Program-made: the position numbers and the translations under genes
Assembly (NCBI GenBank): GCA_963723165.1
Contig: CAVRPP010000013.1
Coordinates: 1 to 64,000 of the forward strand
Length of the DNA stretch: 64,000 nt
Origin: UBA4744 sp963723165
GTDB lineage: Bacteria > Actinomycetota > Acidimicrobiia > Spongiisociales > UBA4744
Direction: 5' to 3'
The notes under the pieces: model-generated
What the model saw: the letters and a program-made list of their open reading frames with translations, nothing else
Told to the model about the DNA's origin: nothing
Databases searched by the model: none
Shown here: in pieces, positions 44,181 to 53,615 of the stretch
Numbering within the stretch: the stretch's first letter is position 1
How the letters are laid out: every line of letters begins with the position of its first letter

Positions 44181-45413
44181 ATGCGCTCGATTACTTTCAT
44201 GCGTCACGGTGAGTCGACCGGGAACGCCTCCGGCATCGTTCAAGGTCGTGGATCGAGTCCTCTGTCCGACCGGGGGCGAATGCAAGCTGTGGCCGCCGGC
44301 ACCCGATTGCGAGATCAGCAGTTCGATGTGGTGATCTCATCGGATATGGAGCGCGCGGTGGAAACCGCTCGGACGCTCGACGTTTCGTTCACGACCGACG
44401 CTTCGTGGCGGGAGATGGACGTCGGGGGTTGGGACGGTCTCACCAATGAGGAGATCGGCGAGCAGTTTGCCAACGAACTGATGGCGCTGCGAGACGGCCA
44501 CGATGTGCCCTTGGGTGGTAGCGGCGAGAAGATGTCGGAGCTGGTCGACCGTGTGGCAAAGGCGCGGGACCGTGTTTTCGAGAGCCTGGATGACGGCGAG
44601 TCGGCTCTAGTCGTGTGCCACGGCGGGGTGATCGAAGCGATCATGGGTCTGGTACTCGAGACCAGAGAGACCTATCGACACCTATCGCGGGTTACCAACA
44701 CATCGATGACGACCATCGTCGAGCATCACGGCTGGGTCCAGGTGGCTCGATTCAACGATGCCGCGCATCTGGGGGCGGTGAATGGTTGGGCCCGTAGCCG
44801 GCTTCGGAACGGGGGACTGGTTCTCGGTCTGGTCCGGCACGGACGAACCGATGCGAATGCGACTGGTCATTGGCAAGGTCAGACTGATACTGGACTGAAC
44901 GACGAAGGTCGCCGCCAGGCCCTCGATCTGGCCGGCTGGTACGGAGAGTTCGGGGTTGTCTATTCCTCACCCCTCGGGCGTGCCTACCAAACCGCCCGGG
45001 CACTCGCCGACGGATCGGACCCGGCGACACACCCCGGGCTGGTCGAGCTTGGCATGGGGGATTGGGAAGGTCACACCCGGGACCAGATCGTCGAAGGTTG
45101 GCCCGAGCTGTGGAACCGAATCTATGAACTCGAAGAGGACCTGCCGCGAGGGGACACGGGAGAGACCTGGGCCGGCATGTGCGAGCGGATGATTGGCGCC
45201 GTCTCGGAGGTGGTCGCCCCTCGCGATCAAGGACACATAGGAATCGTCTCGCACGGGGCCGCAATACGTGGCTACGTGTCAGACATCCTGGGGTTGAATC
45301 ACTCCAGCAGACGGAGGCTCGGCGTACCCGCCAACACCTCGGTGAGCCATGTGGTCATCGAAGACGGACGCAAGGTACTGGCCGACTACAACGTCGCCCC
45401 CCACCTCGAATAG
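44181..45413 (+). CDS. Tandem two-domain histidine phosphatase (phosphoglycerate mutase-like)
   Basis: 410 residues made of two complete histidine-phosphatase domains. Domain 1 (about 1-200): FMRHGESTGN with the catalytic His, second catalytic His in VVCHGGVIEA. Domain 2 (about 210-410): LVRHGRTDAN and IVSHGAAIRG. Each also has a PLSDRGR/GLNDEGR element and a central acid (EMDVGGWDG, ELGMGDWEG). Fusions of two such domains are uncommon. Substrate unknown; could be a phosphomonoesterase acting on sugar or nucleotide phosphates. TACCAT at 44167-44172 and no ribosome site suggest a leaderless start. Confidence 0.88.
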   Translation: MRSITFMRHGESTGNASGIVQGRGSSPLSDRGRMQAVAAGTRLRDQQFDVVISSDMERAVETARTLDVSFTTDASWREMDVGGWDGLTNEEIGEQFANELMALRDGHDVPLGGSGEKMSELVDRVAKARDRVFESLDDGESALVVCHGGVIEAIMGLVLETRETYRHLSRVTNTSMTTIVEHHGWVQVARFNDAAHLGAVNGWARSRLRNGGLVLGLVRHGRTDANATGHWQGQTDTGLNDEGRRQALDLAGWYGEFGVVYSSPLGRAYQTARALADGSDPATHPGLVELGMGDWEGHTRDQIVEGWPELWNRIYELEEDLPRGDTGETWAGMCERMIGAVSEVVAPRDQGHIGIVSHGAAIRGYVSDILGLNHSSRRRLGVPANTSVSHVVIEDGRKVLADYNVAPHLE

Positions 45414-45419
45414 CCGGGA

Positions 45420-47976
45420 TTACTTCTTGCTGTCCCGGCGCGCCTGAAGGAGTTCGGCGGCCCTTTCGAGCGTGATGCTGTCCGGGTCGTCGCCCTTGCG
45501 GAGAGATCCGTTGACCTCTCCATCTGTGACGTACGGCCCGTAGCGGCCGTTCTTGAGTACCACCGGTTTCTTGGAAAAAGGATCGACACCCAGCTCGCGG
45601 AGCGGGGCTGCAGCGGCCTGCTGACCTCGGCGCCGCTTGGGTTGGGACAGCAGCACGAGTGCTTCCTCGACGCTCACAGTGAGCAGTTGTTCCTCGTCTT
45701 CGAGCGATCGGGTTTCGGTGCCCTTTTTGATGTACGGCCCGTAGCGGCCGTTCGAGGCGGTGATCTCCTCGTCGTCCGCCGGGTCTACCCCGACCACCCT
45801 TGGCAGCGACAACAGCTGGAGGGCGACCTCGAGCGTGACTTCCTCCGGGTCCATCGACTTGAACAAAGAAGCGCGCTTCGGCTTGCTCTTTTCCTCCTGC
45901 TCGCCAAGCTGCACGTAGGGCCCGAACCTTCCGGTACGGATGGAAACAGACAGCCCGGTTTCCGGGTCGTTGCCCAGCTCCCGGTCGCCACTGGGGGCCG
46001 AGAGAAGCTCGATGGCTTTCTCGACGGTCAGCTCGTCTGGTGCCACCTGGTCCGGGATGCTGGCGGTGTCGTCACCCCGCTGCAGATACGGTCCGTAGCG
46101 GCCCGCCCGGGCAACGATCTCCACCCCGTCGGAGTCGGTGCCGATGGGAATCGAATTGACCTCGCGGGCATCGATGTCGGCGAGCCGCTCGGTCACCATG
46201 GTGTGAAGACCGGGTTTGCCGTTTCCGAAATAGAACCGGCCAAGCCAGGGAGCCGAGGCCTCTTCCCCCCGGGCGATCTGGTCGAGATCGTCTTCCATCC
46301 GGGCTGTGAAGGCGAAGTCGATCAGGTTGGGAAAGTGGCGCTCCAGCAGGGTCACTTTGGCAAAGGCAGTGAACGACGGCACCAGGGCCGAAGCCTTCTT
46401 CCACACATAACCCCGGTCCTGGATCGTGGTGATGATGCTGGCATAGGTGGAGGGCCGGCCCACGCCAAGTTCTTCGAGACGTCGGACGAGGGATGCTTCG
46501 GTGAACCGCGCCGGCGGCTTTGTCTCGTGCGACTTTGCCGTCATCTCTTCCACGTCGAGCGGATCCGCCTCGGCCAGCGGTGGCAACCGTCGCTCCTGGT
46601 CGTCGAGGTCAGCGTCGGGGTCGTCGCTGCCCTCAACGTAGGCGCGCAGGAAGCCGGGGAACGCTATGACTTTGCCGCTCGTCGCAAACTCGGCATCTTG
46701 GCCGCTCGACGATGTACCACCGAGGCGAACCTGAATGCTCTCACCGGTCGCATCGGCCATTTGCGAAGCGATCGTGCGCTTCCAGATCAGCTCGTAGACG
46801 GTGGCCTCATCCCCGTCGATCTCAGCAGCCACCTCCTCGGGCGTGCGGAAGGTCTCCCCGGTGGGACGAATAGCCTCGTGAGCCTCCTGAGCGTTCTTCA
46901 CCTTGCTCTTGTACGTGCGCGGTTTGGCAGGTACGTAATCCTGGCCGTACATTTCTGCGATCTGTCGGCGGGCCGCCGCCACCGCAGTCTCTGACAGGTC
47001 CGTGCTGTCCGTGCGCATGTAGGTGATGTATCCGTTTTCATACAGACGCTGTGCGGCGCGCATCGTTCGAGCGGTCCCGAACCGCAACTTGCGTCCCGCT
47101 TCCTGCTGCAGGGTGGAGGTGCGGAAGGGCGGGTACGGCGACCGACGGTACGGCTTGCGGGTCACGGAGCGGACCTCAATGCCGGCGTCGGTGAGGCCTT
47201 CGACAAGCGCAGTTGCGCCAACCTCGTCGAGAGGCAAGGCGTCGCCCGTCAACGCTCCAGATTCCGAAAAATCCTTGCCCGTGGCCAGGCGCTGCCCGTC
47301 GAGCATCACCAGGGTCGCTAGGAAGTTCTCACCGTCTGCGGTAACGAAGAGGCCTTCGAGGTCCCAGAAGGCAGCCGATCGGAAGGCCATTCTTTCGCGT
47401 TTCGCGATCCACGACCACCCGAACGGCGACGCTCTGCACTCGCCCGGCGGAGAGCTTGGGCTGCACTTTCTTCCAGAGCACCGGGCTGACCTCGTACCCG
47501 TACAGGCGGTCCAGGATCCGTCGCGCTTCTTGCGCCTCCACCAAACGATCGTCTATGTCTCTTGGCTGCTCGAGGGCAAGGCTGATGGCCTCCGGGGTGA
47601 TTTCGTGGAACACCATCCGGCGTACCGGGACCTTGGGTTTGAGGACATCGAGCAGGTGCCAGGCAATCGATTCGCCCTCACGATCCTCGTCTGTGGCGAG
47701 ATAGACCTCCGAAGCGTTCTTGAGCGCAGCTTTGAGCTTCTTGATCTGCTCTTTCTTCTCACGGGGGATGATGTAGAGCGGTTTGAAATCGTTGTCGACA
47801 TCGACGCCGAGCTTCGACCAGGGCTTCTCGCGATAGGCGGCCGGAATCTCAGCGGCATTGCGGGGGAGGTCCCGGATGTGCCCGATCGACGACTCGACTA
47901 CGTAGTCGGAGCCGAGGAAACCGGCAATCGTGCGCGCCTTCGCGGGGGATTCGACAATGATGAGTGGTTTAGACAC
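45420..47976 (-). CDS. topA: DNA topoisomerase I, with a one-base frameshift
   Basis: Type IA topoisomerase relaxing negative supercoils. From GTG 47976: Toprim domain LIIVESPAKARTIAGFLGS, acidic TDEDREGE, then RVQSVAVRVVVDRE. There the frame breaks; removing one base from the TTT at 47400-47402 (AAA in the gene) restores the expected RERERMAFRSAAFWDL, and the second part continues to 45420. It holds the active-site Tyr (YITYMRTDSTDLSET) and four C-terminal repeats (GRYGPYLQRG, GRFGPYVQLG, GRYGPYIKKG, GRYGPYVTDG), the actinobacterial tail replacing zinc fingers. An essential gene, so the break is probably a sequencing error. Confidence 0.93.
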
Positions 47977-47983
47977 AGAGCAA

Positions 47984-48013
47984 GCAATACTAAGCGGACT
48001 TGGGAAAAGTCAA
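47984..48013 (-). promoter_or_regulatory. Candidate promoter of topA
   Basis: On the minus strand TTGACT (48013-48008) and TATTGC (47989-47984) are 18 bases apart, and the GTG start codon begins 7 bases after the -10 box, which predicts a leaderless topA mRNA. Confidence 0.5.
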
Positions 48014-48174
48014 GTCATCACGGAGCAGTTGCCTACTCCCGGGGCGAACGAAGCCGACGAATTTGGGGTTGATGTCGATCCCGCTTCGGCACGAAATCGG
48101 GCGGATGGACCCAACACTGCGGCCTGAGCAAGCGCGCGAACGGTCCACGACCGGGAACGTTAGTGTTCTCTGTC

Positions 48175-49566
48175 ATGGTGGAAGGGGCAGAACAGAGCGC
48201 GCGACCGTTGAGCCTTCTACGAAGGGGTCCGTTCGCTCGCCTGTGGTGGGCAGGGGTCGTCTCCTCCTTCGGCGATTGGGTGGCGTTGTTCGCAACGATC
48301 GCTCTGGCCGATCAGCTGGGTGGGGTGACCGGAATCCTCGTGCCGCTCAGTGCCCGCATGCTTCCGGGTTTGTTCGGCGCCGTTTCCGGTGTGCTGGCCG
48401 ATCGGTTCAATCGGAAGCTGACAATGGTTGTAGCGGACATCGCCAGAGCGGTTCTGGTGCTCTCTCTGGTGTTCGTCGACAACCTCGCGATGTTGTTCTT
48501 GGTCTCGTTCCTGATGGAGACCCTTACTCTGTTCTGGCAACCTGCCCGCGATGCCAGCGTTCCCAATCTGGTTCCCGTCGGCCGCCTGATATCGGCAAAT
48601 TCCATCACCCTGGTGGCGACCTACGGCAGTCTGCCGGTGTCCTCGGCCTTCTTTTCGTTTCTGGTGACGGTAGGCGATTGGGTACCCGACCTGGCCGGAT
48701 TCGGGGTGGATTTTGGTCCGGCGTTCACCTTCGACGCTCTCACGTTCCTCTTGTCGGCCTTTCTGGTTGCCAGGATTCCCATTCCCAAGCCAGAGGTAGC
48801 CGAGCACCGCAAGGCCAAGGGAGCTTTGGATTGGCGGGCGCCGCTCCGCGATCTCTCTGACGGCGTCAAATTCGTGATCGGTGATCCGGGCGTCCGCAAT
48901 GTGATCGTGGGAATGGCCACAGCCCTCTTCGGAGCAGGCATCTTCTTCATTCTCGGTCAACCCTTCTCCCGCAATGTTCTGGGGGGCGGGAGAGCGGGCT
49001 TCGGGGTCCTCATCACGGCGCTGGGCAGCGGCGTCGGGGGCGGCATGCTGGTGCTGGCCACAATCGGCTCCAGAATCGGGAGGCGAGATCTCACGTTTGC
49101 CATAAGTCTCATCCTCACGGGGGCTGCGATCACGATGGTCACAACCATGAACTCCGTCTTCGCCGCTGCGGGATGGCTGTTCCTGGCCGGGATCGGTGCG
49201 GGGTCTTCCTATGTGATGGGTTTCACTCACCTCCATGAACAGGTCGACGATGCGATGCGGGGCAGGACCTTTGCCGCTCTGTACACGCTGGCGAGAACGT
49301 CGCTCCTCATATCTATTGCTCTAGGCGGCTTTGCCGCCGAAGTGCTGGACGGCCTTCTCCCTGCTCCATTCGACAACGGGATTCGCAATGCCCTGGCCGT
49401 CGGAGGCGCGATCGTCCTGTCGGCAGGTCTGGTGACGCTGTGGAATCTACGCAGCACCCTGTCCGGTCCCGAGTTCAGTGAAGAGACCTATCGGACCCTG
49501 AAGGATGCCAGCGACGCTTTCACGTCGGTGCGCGGCAGACGGCGATCGCCGGAGGACAAAAAGTGA
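48175..49566 (+). CDS. MFS transporter
   Basis: 463 residues, about twelve helices; opens with LLRRGPFARLWWAGVVSSFGDWVALFATIAL and the motif-A-like loop VLADRFNRKLTMVVADIARA, typical of the MFS_3/enterobactin-exporter-like group. A soluble Arg/Asp-rich tail of about 35 residues ends the protein. Substrate unknown. ATG 48175 is preceded by TAGTGT (48161-48166) and no ribosome site; the in-frame GTG at 48163 is less likely. Its stop overlaps the tmk start. Confidence 0.9.
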   Translation: MVEGAEQSARPLSLLRRGPFARLWWAGVVSSFGDWVALFATIALADQLGGVTGILVPLSARMLPGLFGAVSGVLADRFNRKLTMVVADIARAVLVLSLVFVDNLAMLFLVSFLMETLTLFWQPARDASVPNLVPVGRLISANSITLVATYGSLPVSSAFFSFLVTVGDWVPDLAGFGVDFGPAFTFDALTFLLSAFLVARIPIPKPEVAEHRKAKGALDWRAPLRDLSDGVKFVIGDPGVRNVIVGMATALFGAGIFFILGQPFSRNVLGGGRAGFGVLITALGSGVGGGMLVLATIGSRIGRRDLTFAISLILTGAAITMVTTMNSVFAAAGWLFLAGIGAGSSYVMGFTHLHEQVDDAMRGRTFAALYTLARTSLLISIALGGFAAEVLDGLLPAPFDNGIRNALAVGGAIVLSAGLVTLWNLRSTLSGPEFSEETYRTLKDASDAFTSVRGRRRSPEDKK

Positions 49567-50168
49567 GCCGGGGCCGCTACATCGCCCTGGAAGGGATTGA
49601 AGGTGCTGGAAAGTCGACCATCCAGAACTCACTGGCGGCTGCGCTCCGCAACGACGGCTACGAAGTTGTGATCGTGCGAGAACCGGGTGGAACATGGACG
49701 GGGGAGGGGATTCGCAGCCTCTTGCTCGATGGTGACGATATCGGGCCGTGGACCGAGGCGTTGTTGTTCGCTGCCCAGCGTTCCCAACTTGCTGAGGAGG
49801 TCATCGAACCCGCGTTGAACCGGGGGGCGTGGGTGATCGGCGACCGGTCGGTCTATTCGTCGCTTGCCTATCAGGGTGGCGCTCGCGGGTTGGGGATTGA
49901 AGCCGTACGTAAGGTCAACCAGGCCGGGCTGCGCAGCATCTGGCCGGACCTGGTCATTGTGCTGGCCGTGGACCCGCAGGCCGGTCTGGAGCGCCAGGAG
50001 GGCGAAGACCGTATCGGTGGCCAGGGTTTTGAGTTCCAGCAGAGCGTTGCCGGGTTCTACCAGGAACTGGCCGATGCCGAGCCGGACCGCGTCGTTGTTG
50101 TTGACGCCGTTGGAGATGTTGATGACGTGACCGGGCAGGTGGTGAGCCTGGTGCGAGGTCGATGGTGA
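49563..50168 (+). CDS. tmk: Thymidylate kinase
   Basis: 201 residues; phosphorylates dTMP to dTDP. P-loop GIEGAGKST at 11-19, DR(S/Y) motif in VIGDRSVYSSLAYQGGARGLG, and a lid region around RQEGEDRIGGQGFEFQ. GTG 49563 overlaps the MFS gene stop by 4 bases and its own stop overlaps holB by 7, so MFS-tmk-holB is an operon, the usual tmk-holB pairing. Confidence 0.95.
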   Translation: MSRGRYIALEGIEGAGKSTIQNSLAAALRNDGYEVVIVREPGGTWTGEGIRSLLLDGDDIGPWTEALLFAAQRSQLAEEVIEPALNRGAWVIGDRSVYSSLAYQGGARGLGIEAVRKVNQAGLRSIWPDLVIVLAVDPQAGLERQEGEDRIGGQGFEFQQSVAGFYQELADAEPDRVVVVDAVGDVDDVTGQVVSLVRGRW

Positions 50169-51244
50169 ATGGGCCTTTCGACGGAGTGATCGGGCACGAC
50201 CGGGTCGTCGGTCTGCTGACCAGGGAGATCACGGCGCCGGCCCATGCGTATTTGTTCGCCGGCCCATCGAGCGTCGGCAAGGGCACCGTTGCTCATCTTT
50301 TCGCCACGGCCTTGTTGTGCGATGTCCACGGAGTACACGACAAACCGTGTTCGTCCTGCCGCCGGGCGAAATCGGGAAACCATCCTGACCTTATTGCCGT
50401 TGAGCCCGACGGGCGGACGGCCCTATCGGTCGAGCAAGCCAGGGCAACAGTTGCACAGGCACCGATGGCGCCGGTTGAAGGGGATAGAAAGGTGTTTGTG
50501 TTCGACGAGGCGGGCTCGATGTCCGAGCAGGCAGCTAGTGCGCTGCTGAAGACCATCGAGGAGCCGACTCCGAGCACGGTGTTTGTGCTCGTCGTCGAAT
50601 CGGAAGATGACCTCCCGTCGACCATCGCCAGTCGTTGTCGCTCCGTGCAGTTCGGTCGGGTACGCGAAGAGACCCTCATCGGCGCGTTGGAGGCCCGCGG
50701 TATCGATGCCGACCAGGCCGGTGAAGCTGCCCGGATCTCCGGGGGCCGTCCCGGCTTGGCCTTGGGGTTGGCGACCAACCGCGATCTGGCCGCCTACCGG
50801 GATTTGTGGCTCAGTGTTCCGGTGCGCGTATCTCCTCATCCGGGGGAGGCCTTCCGTCTCGCCGACGCAGTCCTGGAGGCGGCCGAACCCCTTCTCAAGG
50901 CACTCGATGCGCGGCAAAGGGGGGAAGCTACCGACGATCTTCCGCCCTCCCGTCTCAAGGCGCTACGGGAGCGGCACGAGCGGGATCGGCGGCGGGAGAA
51001 GCGGGCTTTGCACATCACCGGCTTGGAGATCCTGGCTTCCTGGTACACCGACGCTGCTTCCGCTCAGTTCGGGGGGCCGGTCCGCAATCACGATATCCCG
51101 TCCGCCACCCTGGCGATGATTCGACCGGGCGCAGCCGTATCCAATGCCGACCGGGTATTGAACGCGGTCACAGAGTTGCAGGCCAATCAGCGTCCTCAGC
51201 TGGTGTTCGCCACTCTGTTTGCCGAGTTGACCCCGGCAACATGA
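50162..51244 (+). CDS. holB: DNA polymerase III delta' subunit
   Basis: 360 residues of the clamp-loader AAA+ family. GPSSVGKGT at 34-42 is the P-loop (with Ser-Ser in the variable positions), a zinc-type Cys set is seen in CDVHGVHDKPCSSCRRAK, VFVFDEAGSMSEQAASALLK is the DExx/sensor block, and TIASRCRSVQFGRV carries the SRC arginine-finger motif. Loads the beta clamp with tau and delta subunits. ATG overlaps the tmk stop. Confidence 0.95.
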   Translation: MVNGPFDGVIGHDRVVGLLTREITAPAHAYLFAGPSSVGKGTVAHLFATALLCDVHGVHDKPCSSCRRAKSGNHPDLIAVEPDGRTALSVEQARATVAQAPMAPVEGDRKVFVFDEAGSMSEQAASALLKTIEEPTPSTVFVLVVESEDDLPSTIASRCRSVQFGRVREETLIGALEARGIDADQAGEAARISGGRPGLALGLATNRDLAAYRDLWLSVPVRVSPHPGEAFRLADAVLEAAEPLLKALDARQRGEATDDLPPSRLKALRERHERDRRREKRALHITGLEILASWYTDAASAQFGGPVRNHDIPSATLAMIRPGAAVSNADRVLNAVTELQANQRPQLVFATLFAELTPAT

Positions 51245-51257
51245 CGTATTCGAGGGA

Positions 51258-51332
51258 TGGAGCCGGAGCGGGGATTTGAACCCCGGACCTGCTCATTACG
51301 AGTGAGCTGCTCTACCCCTGAGCTACTCCGGC
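51258..51332 (-). tRNA. tRNA-Thr (anticodon CGT), CCA encoded
   Basis: Minus-strand cloverleaf: acceptor GCCGGAG/CTCCGGC, D arm GCTC-AGGGGTA-GAGC, anticodon stem GCTCA/TGAGC with loop CTCGTAA (anticodon CGT, threonine ACG codons), variable AGGTC, T arm CGGGG-TTCAAAT-CCCCG, discriminator T and encoded CCA. The 72-nt body is 51261-51332. Its first 37 nt and 26 bases of 5' flank are duplicated at 53455-53517. Confidence 0.96.
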
Positions 51333-51358
51333 GCGGCGCATAAGTTAGCACTCAGCTT
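51296..51358. repeat. 63-bp direct repeat, left copy (5' half of tRNA-Thr plus flank)
   Basis: Identical over 63 bases to 53455-53517. It spans tRNA-Thr nucleotides 1-37 (acceptor 5' strand, D arm, anticodon loop) and 26 bases beyond the tRNA 5' end. Here it is continuous with the intact tRNA 3' half, so this copy carries the functional gene. Confidence 0.95.
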
Positions 51359-51563
51359 TCAGCTTCCAGCTACCAACCGACCGGGAGGTTTGACCTTGCG
51401 CTCCGGGCAAGCGAGGGAGGAGTCAATCGGGTCGGGTGTGGATTCGCTTGTAGCCGGTCTCGGTTCGGGAGACGATGGATTCGAGATTCTGCGTGAGTTT
51501 GTGAAGAAAGGATGGATTGCAATTGGGTCCTCGAGCGTCTGCTGAATGAAGGAGACGGACGAC

Positions 51564-52064
51564 ATGTCCAGGACGCTGCCCGAAGAGACACAAACGGAGA
51601 GGCTCCGTCCGACAGTGTTTGAGGACTTCTATGGGAGCCAATGGTCGGAGATCTACCGCCCGCTGGCCATCACCCTGCGTAATCCCGATCTTGCCCGGGA
51701 GGCTACCGACGAAGCCATGGTCCGTGCCTACCAGCGATGGCGAACAGTCTGCCGCAAGGACAACCCCGTGGGATGGACCTATCGGGTAGCTCTCAATTGG
51801 GCGATCTCGCAGCTCCGACGCAGACGAAAGCTCATCCACACCCATGCCTCGGACAATCCCGGTTGGGATCCAATTCCGGTGGATCCGGCAATCTCGAAGG
51901 CATTGGCGGAACTTCCGACGAACCAGCGTGCCGTTGTGGTACGGCGCTATCTGTACGACGAAACTCAGTCGGAGATCGCCGATGCGCTCGGGGTTCCGAT
52001 CGGAACGGTGCGAAGCCGGTTGTCTCGTGCGTTGACACGGCTTCGAGAGGAGGTCCAACCGTGA
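51564..52064 (+). CDS. ECF-type RNA polymerase sigma factor
   Basis: 166 residues. Region 2: YGSQWSEIYRPLAITLRNPD followed by LAREATDEAMVRAYQRW and WTYRVALNWAISQLRRRRK; region 4: ALAELPTNQRAVVVRRYLYDE then SEIADALGVPIGTVRSRLSRALTRLRE. A SigE/SigK-like short sigma of the actinobacterial type. ATG 51564 is chosen for AAGGAG 9 bases upstream; ATG 51546 is inferior. Its stop overlaps the GTG of the next gene, a membrane protein that takes the place of an anti-sigma. The pair lies between two copies of a tRNA-derived repeat. Confidence 0.9.
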   Translation: MSRTLPEETQTERLRPTVFEDFYGSQWSEIYRPLAITLRNPDLAREATDEAMVRAYQRWRTVCRKDNPVGWTYRVALNWAISQLRRRRKLIHTHASDNPGWDPIPVDPAISKALAELPTNQRAVVVRRYLYDETQSEIADALGVPIGTVRSRLSRALTRLREEVQP

Positions 52065-53352
52065 AACTCGACGAACTGATCACTCCCGAGTTGGAAGTCG
52101 AGCGTTCGGCAGTCCCCCCCTTGTCGGGTTCGCTCGAAACCGTCCTGCGACGTGGTCGCCGCCGTAAGATCACGTCTGTCGCGCTCATGGCTTTTGCCAC
52201 CACAATCCTCGTAGGAGCTGCCATCGGCATTGGTGTCTGGCTGACCGGCTCCCCTGAGCCCGAATTCGTGGCACCGGAGACTCCAGAATCGTGGACCACC
52301 TACACCGGCGCAAACGGTCTGCTCGGTGAATGTGGGTGCGACATGGCTGTCTCAGATGATGGAATGGTGTGGGTCATCGGCCCGGAAGGGATCTCTTCCT
52401 TCGATGGGACGGCGTGGACGCCGGTACAGGCACCGAACGAGTTCTATCGTGGCGGTGATCTGTCGGTCAACGCAGCCCCCAACCTCGTCCTGTGGTTCAC
52501 CGGAGGAGGTCAGGCGGCCCGCTATTCGAGTGGCGAGTGGACGATTCATCGAACCCGAAGACATCGAAGCCTTCGGGCCCCTTCTCCAGGTCGTGGTCAG
52601 CGGTGACGGAGCGGCGTGGGGCCGCGAAGGGGATGATGTGGTGAAGCTCGCGGAGGGATCCTTCGCGTCGGTCAACGAACAATTCGAGCCTCTTCCAAGC
52701 CGTGAATGGGATGAGGAGAATCCCATGATGGTCAGCCCCACTATTGCCGTTGGGCCCAATGGGACCCTGTGGATGGCAGGCGGGCCCGGTGGTGGGACCA
52801 GCTTGTACGAGTACGACGGAATCACGGTTCATACCTATCCCGCTCCTGGAGAGTTCGCTCCGGATCTGTTCGACGATTGCACCGGACGGTTCGGCGTGGC
52901 TGGCGGCCGTGTTCGACATGGAGGCATCGGATGGCCGGTTGCTGAGATTCGACGGCGTAGCCTGGACGACGTTCCCGCTCGGCGGCGTCATCGATGCGGT
53001 GTTCGACTCCGACGGTACGGGGTGGTTCATCGTCGACGACGTTTCCGAGAGGGATCAGTGGTGGCGGCCGCAATACTCCGACCCGGGGGTGTACCGCCTC
53101 GAGGGCGAAACGTGGACTCGCTTCACAATTGACGACGGACTGGCCGGTCACGATCTCACGTCGGTTGTGATTGGGGATGATGGTTCGGTTTGGTTTGGGA
53201 CCTATTCCCACGGCGTGACCCGTTATCAATCTGGAACCGATCCGGAGAGCGGCGAACTGATCAGCATCGAGGGTGAGGCGCTCCCACAAGACAATTGGCC
53301 GGCCACGTTTTCCACCACCACAGCTCCTTCTGTCACCACCACGGCTCCTTGA
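52061..53352 (+). CDS. Membrane-anchored beta-propeller protein paired with the sigma factor, two frameshifts
   Basis: About 430 residues if two frame changes are repaired. From GTG 52061 (overlapping the sigma stop): a cytoplasmic N-terminus of about 40 residues (ELITPELEVERSAVPPLSGS), one membrane helix (SVALMAFATTILVGAAIGIGV), then an exported propeller with repeated DG-x-x-W-V/I units: DDGMVWVIGPEGISSFDG, GDGAAWGREGDDVVKLAEG, PNGTLWMAGGPGGG, PDGSAWLAAVFD, DDGSVWFGTYSHGVTRYQSG, and a Thr-rich end. Frame changes occur near 52550 and near 52875. Anti-sigma with a sensory propeller is the likely job (inference). Pseudogene or sequencing error not distinguishable. Confidence 0.75.
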
Positions 53353-53454
53353 CGTACCGGCAAGACGACCTGGGCCACAGCAGATAATTGTGCTGGTTTC
53401 GCTCGACCGGATGGTGGGGAATCGCCTGGTAGCACTGCGTTCAGTGGCGGATGC

Positions 53455-53517
53455 TTACGAGTGAGCTGCTCTACCCCTGAGCTACTCCGGCGCGGCGCAT
53501 AAGTTAGCACTCAGCTT
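53455..53517. repeat. 63-bp direct repeat, right copy (half tRNA-Thr)
   Basis: Perfect copy of 51296-51358, 2159 bases further right in the same orientation. Contains only tRNA nucleotides 1-37 (53455-53491) and the 26-base 5' flank; the 3' half is missing, so it cannot make a tRNA. Flanking bases differ on both sides. Confidence 0.95.
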
Positions 53518-53615
53518 CCGGCAACCAGCAGCCAGCTGCCAACCAGCGGCCACCACCGGCGGCCAGTCGGCGGGCCTTGATCCCCGACGCGCTATCCGGC
53601 GTAGCGTTGGAAGTA

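Noticed and set aside
45642..46994. 450-residue open frame antisense to topA
   Set aside because: Lies wholly opposite a confirmed gene, has shadow-type composition and no recognisable domain.
47385..47410. Programmed ribosomal frameshift in topA
   Set aside because: No X XXY YYZ slippery site or downstream pseudoknot is seen; the same kind of break occurs in unrelated genes at homopolymers.
53455..53491. Second tRNA-Thr gene
   Set aside because: Only nucleotides 1-37 are present; the T arm and acceptor 3' strand are missing, so it is a repeat fragment.
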